Origin: Butyricicoccus_A sp963601915 | GTDB lineage: Bacteria > Bacillota > Clostridia > Oscillospirales > Butyricicoccaceae | Direction of reading: 5' to 3' | NCBI GenBank assembly: GCA_963601915.1 | Contig: CAVCGL010000002.1 | Location: 62,001-126,000, forward strand | DNA length: 64,000 nt | In this document: positions 60,949 through 64,000 of the stretch, in pieces | How the letters are laid out: each line of letters opens with the position of its first letter | Position numbering within the stretch: the stretch's first letter is position 1 | Position numbers and translations under genes: made by a program | The notes under the pieces: generated by a model | Databases searched by the model: none | Told to the model about the DNA's origin: nothing | Seen by the model: only the letters and a program-made list of their open reading frames with translations

Positions 60949-62598
60949 ATGGAACACACAACAAACAAGGGGAAGATTTACAAGCCCGTGCTGATTGTCA
61001 TTGTAGCGGCTCTGCTGGTAGAGATCGTGTGTGGTATCTTTTTTACCGATCAATTTGGCGCGGTGATGTCCAAAATGCTGTACTGGGTAGGTGATAATTT
61101 CGGCTGGTGGATCAACCTGCTGGCAGTATTTTGCGTGATTGTCGGCATTGTCATCGTCATTTTTCGATGGGGTGATGTCAAAATTGGCGGCAAAGATGCC
61201 AAGCCGGATTTCACATACTGGCAGTGGTTCTCGATGTCCATTTGCAGCGGTATTGGCTGTGGCTTGATGTTCTGGGCAATGGGTGAGCCGATGTATCACT
61301 TTATGACGCCTCCGGCAGCGCTTCAGGCGGCAGCAGGCAGCCGCGAAGCTGCCATTTTCGCAGTCAGTCAGGCCATGTTTGATTGGTCATTTGTGCAGTA
61401 CTTTATTTACACTCTTCCGGCACTGGCATTTGCTCTTCTGTGCTTCAACTATCAGAAGTCTCTGTCTATGGCACCGATGCTGGAACTGACAGGCGGCAAG
61501 AACGCCAAGCGATTGACGACGTTTATGCATATCATCTGTGGCTACGCAGTCGCGTGCGGCGTATCCAACTCGATGGCAGCCGGTCTCATGCAGATTTCCG
61601 GCGGTGTCAATGCTGTATTCGGTATTCCGCAGGGCGCGATGATGTATCTGGTTATCACGGTTCTGGTTGCACTGTTTTTTATCATCTCCTGTGTAACCGG
61701 TATCAATAAGGGACTTACCTATGTGTCTACCGCTTGTATGGTATGTTTCTTCGCTTTGATGTTGTACATGCTGTTTGCAGGCGATACGATGTTTATCGGC
61801 AAAATCGGATCGGAAGCTGCCGGTAATTTGATGGACAATTTCTGGACGAAAATCACGACAAATAACACCATGGTGCCGCAGGATCAGTGGGCAAATGAAT
61901 GGCCAATCACATTCTGGAATTCTTTCTTTATCTATGCACCGGTTATCGGCATGTTCCTCGCTCGCATGGGCAAGGGTCGCACCGTTCGTGAATTCGTACT
62001 GGTAGAGGTTTTGGTTCCCTCGCTGTTCTGCTGCCTGTTTATCGCTATTTTTGCCGGTCAGATTATCAGCGTACAGACCTCTGGCGTCACTGATGTTTGG
62101 GCAATGATCCAGCAGGAGGGAATGCAGACGACACTGTATCAGGTACTTGGCAGTATGCCGTTTGGTAAAATCGTGCAGTTTGCCTTCTTGGTAACTGTAT
62201 GCCTGTCCTTTATCACATTGGCAGACCCGAATTGTTCTGCTCTGTCTACGCTGTGTGTACACGGCCAGGAAATCGACTCCGAGCCGCCGAAGGTATTGAA
62301 GATCGGTCTTGGCATTGCGATTTCCATTGTCGCTTATTTGCTGGTCATTTCCGGCGGTGTGGATGCCGTCAAGGGACTGCTCAATTTGGGCGGCTTGTTG
62401 ATGACCATTCCGACACTGTGGCTGGTCCTGATGACATTTAAGCTCATCAAGCCGCTGCTCCGCTCCAAGAGCCATTTAGCTTCGGATATTCCAGAAGACG
62501 ATGCGATTTCTGCACCGAAACAGGATCGCAGAGCGATTGCTAGAGGCTTGTCGGTCATTGTTGAAAAAAAGAATGAAGACAATGCACATGTTGGCTAA
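60949..62598 (+). CDS. BCCT family transporter (betaine/carnitine/choline type)
   Basis: A 549-residue membrane protein with about 12 segments. BCCT marks are FSMSICSGIGCGLMFWAMGE, the FDWSFVQYFIYTLPAL substrate region, and NFWTKITTNNTMVPQDQWANEW. The family moves quaternary ammonium compounds by Na+ or H+ symport or exchange. ATG 60949 follows AGAGGA. It is sigma-54-controlled and shares enhancer motifs with the AGCS gene, so the two transporters likely serve one pathway. Confidence 0.9.
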   Translation: MEHTTNKGKIYKPVLIVIVAALLVEIVCGIFFTDQFGAVMSKMLYWVGDNFGWWINLLAVFCVIVGIVIVIFRWGDVKIGGKDAKPDFTYWQWFSMSICSGIGCGLMFWAMGEPMYHFMTPPAALQAAAGSREAAIFAVSQAMFDWSFVQYFIYTLPALAFALLCFNYQKSLSMAPMLELTGGKNAKRLTTFMHIICGYAVACGVSNSMAAGLMQISGGVNAVFGIPQGAMMYLVITVLVALFFIISCVTGINKGLTYVSTACMVCFFALMLYMLFAGDTMFIGKIGSEAAGNLMDNFWTKITTNNTMVPQDQWANEWPITFWNSFFIYAPVIGMFLARMGKGRTVREFVLVEVLVPSLFCCLFIAIFAGQIISVQTSGVTDVWAMIQQEGMQTTLYQVLGSMPFGKIVQFAFLVTVCLSFITLADPNCSALSTLCVHGQEIDSEPPKVLKIGLGIAISIVAYLLVISGGVDAVKGLLNLGGLLMTIPTLWLVLMTFKLIKPLLRSKSHLASDIPEDDAISAPKQDRRAIARGLSVIVEKKNEDNAHVG

Positions 62599-62637
62599 AT
62601 CGGTTTGCTTTCTCAAAACATTCCCATAAGACAAAGG

Positions 62638-62678
62638 TTCCCTCTGGATGCACTGCATACGGAGGGAATTTCTGTTTT
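62638..62678 (+). terminator. Intrinsic terminator after the BCCT gene
   Basis: TTCCCTC and GAGGGAA form a stem with a 17-nt loop, followed by TTTCTGTTTT. Confidence 0.6.
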
Positions 62679-62711
62679 AGTATAGGAAAATGGGAACAAA
62701 TGCAGAATCAA

Positions 62712-63104
62712 TTAAAGCTCTTTCTTGTTATCTGCACCAGGGGTCGTGACGATGACCTTGCTCGGCGTGATAACCAGTGCACCCTTTGCTGTTGCAGCAC
62801 CGTTGAACATCGTCTCTACCATCTTCTTAAAGGTATCTACAATTGCACCTTCCGTGATGTACTCGGCAGTGCCTTTGATTTGGTAGCCTTCCAATGTCTT
62901 AGCATCATATGCCGTGACGGCGATTTTTCCATCGTTTGCCTTCAGGTTATGCAAAGTCGTTTCCAGAAAGACATCACCAACGATCAGTTTGCCGTCCTCT
63001 GTCACATCTTTAAATGCCACAGTGACAACGTTCGGTTCATTGTTGGCACAGGTAGCGAGATCCCACATATTTTCTTTGAGAATTTTTACAACATTTGCGT
63101 GCAT
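62712..63104 (-). CDS. Pyridoxamine-5'-phosphate-oxidase-like flavin-binding protein
   Basis: A 130-residue protein of the PNPOx-like split-barrel family. It has LKENMWDLATCANNEPNVVTV, VGDVFLETTLHNLKANDGKI and YQIKGTAEYITEG. Such small proteins bind FMN or F420 and reduce small compounds. ATG 63104 is chosen for the CGGAGGCG site. It is divergent from an HxlR regulator with a large palindrome between them, so it is probably part of a redox or electrophile response. Confidence 0.85.
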   Translation of the reverse strand: MHANVVKILKENMWDLATCANNEPNVVTVAFKDVTEDGKLIVGDVFLETTLHNLKANDGKIAVTAYDAKTLEGYQIKGTAEYITEGAIVDTFKKMVETMFNGAATAKGALVITPSKVIVTTPGADNKKEL

Positions 63105-63202
63105 AATATACGCCTCCGTGTGTATAGATTTGCAGCTCTCCGTGGAGCTTGTACATAGTATAAGCTTCAAACTAAAGCAAAGAAAGATATGGGTCAATTT
63201 AT

Positions 63203-63257
63203 AAGTTACTATGAAATTTCATAGTAACTTGTTTTTTTGCATCCTATTTTTTATACT
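63203..63257. promoter_or_regulatory. 28-bp palindromic operator overlapping the HxlR promoter
   Basis: A perfect palindrome with half-site AAGTTACTATGAAA spans 63203-63230. Its right edge overlaps the -35 box TTGTTT (63229-63234) of a promoter with TATACT at 63252-63257 (17-bp spacing). It also lies upstream of the divergent PNPOx-like gene. The ACTAT/ATAGT core resembles YodB/CatR-type HxlR sites. Confidence 0.75.
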
Positions 63258-63306
63258 AGTGTAAATTGCATATAGATGAAGCAAGGAGACAAGGAGGGTG
63301 ACTGTC

Positions 63307-63681
63307 GTGTATCAGAAAAAATTGGAAGAAGATATTCGCTGTCCGTTGGAATACGGGCTGGAGCTGTTTGGCGGAAAATGGAAATCACGGATTATCTGTG
63401 TTTTGGCAGCAAAACAGGTGCTGCGGTACAGCGAAATTCGCAAAGAGATGGTAAATATTACAGACGCTGTACTGGCATCAACATTGAAGGAGCTCATCAC
63501 ATCGCAAATGATTTGCCGAAAATCATACGATGAAATTCCGCCGCGCGTGGAATATTCGTTGACAGAAAAGGGAAAATCGGTTGTGCCGATTTTACAGAGC
63601 ATTTGCAAATGGTCTGGGGCTTTTTGCAAAGAAGATTCAAAGAATACGATGCTGCAATGCAAAAAATGTGATTACAGATGA
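63307..63681 (+). CDS. HxlR family regulator with conserved N-terminal cysteine
   Basis: A 125-residue DUF24/HxlR winged-helix protein. EDIRCPLEYGLELFGGKWKS places a Cys just before the first helix, the site where relatives such as YodB sense electrophiles or oxidants. The HTH has YSEIRKEMVNITDAVLASTL and a wing region PRVEYSLTEKGKSVVPIL. Two more Cys pairs occur at the C-terminus (QCKKC). GTG 63307 has AGGAGG 9 bp upstream; GTG 63298 touches it. It probably represses itself and the PNPOx-like gene through the 28-bp palindrome. Confidence 0.88.
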   Translation: MYQKKLEEDIRCPLEYGLELFGGKWKSRIICVLAAKQVLRYSEIRKEMVNITDAVLASTLKELITSQMICRKSYDEIPPRVEYSLTEKGKSVVPILQSICKWSGAFCKEDSKNTMLQCKKCDYR

Positions 63682-63692
63682 AAGGAAAACGC

Positions 63693-64000
63693 ATGAATCA
63701 GATTGTATACACAGAAGAAAAGAGATTCACAAAGGAACAGGTACAGAAGCTGTTCTTGTCGGTCGGCTGGGTGTCTGGAGAGTACCCAGAGCGGCTGTAT
63801 AAGGCGCTGATGCACTCTTCGACAGTTATCACGGCTTGGGACGCAGAACGGCTTGTCGGGCTGGTACGGCTGCTGGATGACACAGAAATGACAGCATATA
63901 TGCATTATGTGCTGGTAGATCCGCAGTATCATGGACAAGGCATCGCTGGGCACATGATTGAGATGGTAAAAGAAAAATATAAAGAGTATCTGTACATTGA
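63693..64000 (+). CDS. GNAT family N-acetyltransferase (truncated by window end)
   Basis: The first 102 residues are visible, with AAAGGAAAACGC before ATG 63693. The GNAT core appears as LVGLVRLLDD, followed by MHYVLVDPQYHGQGIAGHMI, which contains the acetyl-CoA-binding Q/RxxGxA-like loop. The reading frame is open to the last base, so the C-terminus is missing. It starts 11 bp after the HxlR stop and may share its transcript. The substrate is unknown. Confidence 0.82.
   Translation, partial: MNQIVYTEEKRFTKEQVQKLFLSVGWVSGEYPERLYKALMHSSTVITAWDAERLVGLVRLLDDTEMTAYMHYVLVDPQYHGQGIAGHMIEMVKEKYKEYLYI

Overview
This 64 kb window looks like a chromosomal segment of a strictly fermentative Clostridia bacterium with roughly 50% GC. 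An Oscillospirales/Butyricicoccaceae-type gut anaerobe is my best guess; there is no rRNA here to prove it. The signs are AGGAGG-type ribosome binding sites, TTGACA/TATAAT promoters, a T-box leader, TPP and cobalamin riboswitches, an IreB homologue, phosphoketolase, pyruvate carboxylase, PTS genes and 2-hydroxyacyl-CoA dehydratase-type activases. I see no insertion sequence, prophage, integrase or CRISPR array. Genes are dense, and most sit in short operons bounded by intrinsic terminators.

Layout. 0.1-3.8 kb: three genes of a split acyl-CoA dehydratase/activase system plus a HAD phosphatase. 3.8-9.7 kb: an orphan CbiT-like methylase, an alpha/beta hydrolase, a polar amino-acid ABC importer (binding protein, permease, ATPase), a patatin and a beta-carbonic anhydrase. 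9.7-14.0 kb: an autoregulated TetR-methyltransferase pair, an AEC transporter with RsmE, a DUF212 protein, and a small EamA transporter behind a transcription-attenuation leader. 14.0-17.8 kb: a MoxR ATPase / VWA protein / leucine-rich-repeat operon. 17.9-26.1 kb: a CAT-like acetyltransferase, a PRTase-like protein, pyruvate carboxylase with a long structured leader, NUDIX, AraC, and an MtaA-like protein. 26.4-34 kb: phosphoketolase, a QueG-like Fe-S protein, a B12-riboswitch-headed unit (cysteine-rich protein and LysR) next to a B12-independent methionine-synthase-like gene, and an SH3/NlpC-P60 wall hydrolase operon. 34-38.6 kb: IreB, pheT, pheS with T-box, tRNA-Val. 38.7-45 kb: an archaeal-type GAPDH and PGK with a hydroxyacid dehydrogenase and an HPr paralogue, divergent from a PTS-regulated (PRD) activator. 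45-49.7 kb: a TPP-riboswitch thiamin-precursor salvage operon (thiD, ykoE/D/C, tenA). 49.8-53.9 kb: a hexitol/ketose PTS locus. 54-62.6 kb: a MATE pump, then a sigma-54 activator with two sigma-54 promoters driving an AGCS symporter plus TIM-barrel isomerase, and a BCCT transporter. 62.7-64 kb: a PNPOx-like protein divergent from an HxlR regulator, and a truncated GNAT acetyltransferase.

Themes. Much of the window concerns redox-linked central carbon flow: pyruvate carboxylase, phosphoketolase, and the archaeal-type triose-phosphate oxidation cassette. Candidate Rex (NADH-sensing) operators lie at pyc and at the GAPDH/PGK locus. RNA-level control is frequent: T-box, TPP, B12, and a candidate guanidine-type leader. 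The strongest candidates for something under-described are the HPr/hydroxyacid dehydrogenase/GAPDH/PGK cassette, the MoxR-VWA-LRR triad, and the sigma-54 AGCS/isomerase/BCCT regulon. All functional links are read from sequence and known families only; no search or experiment was run.
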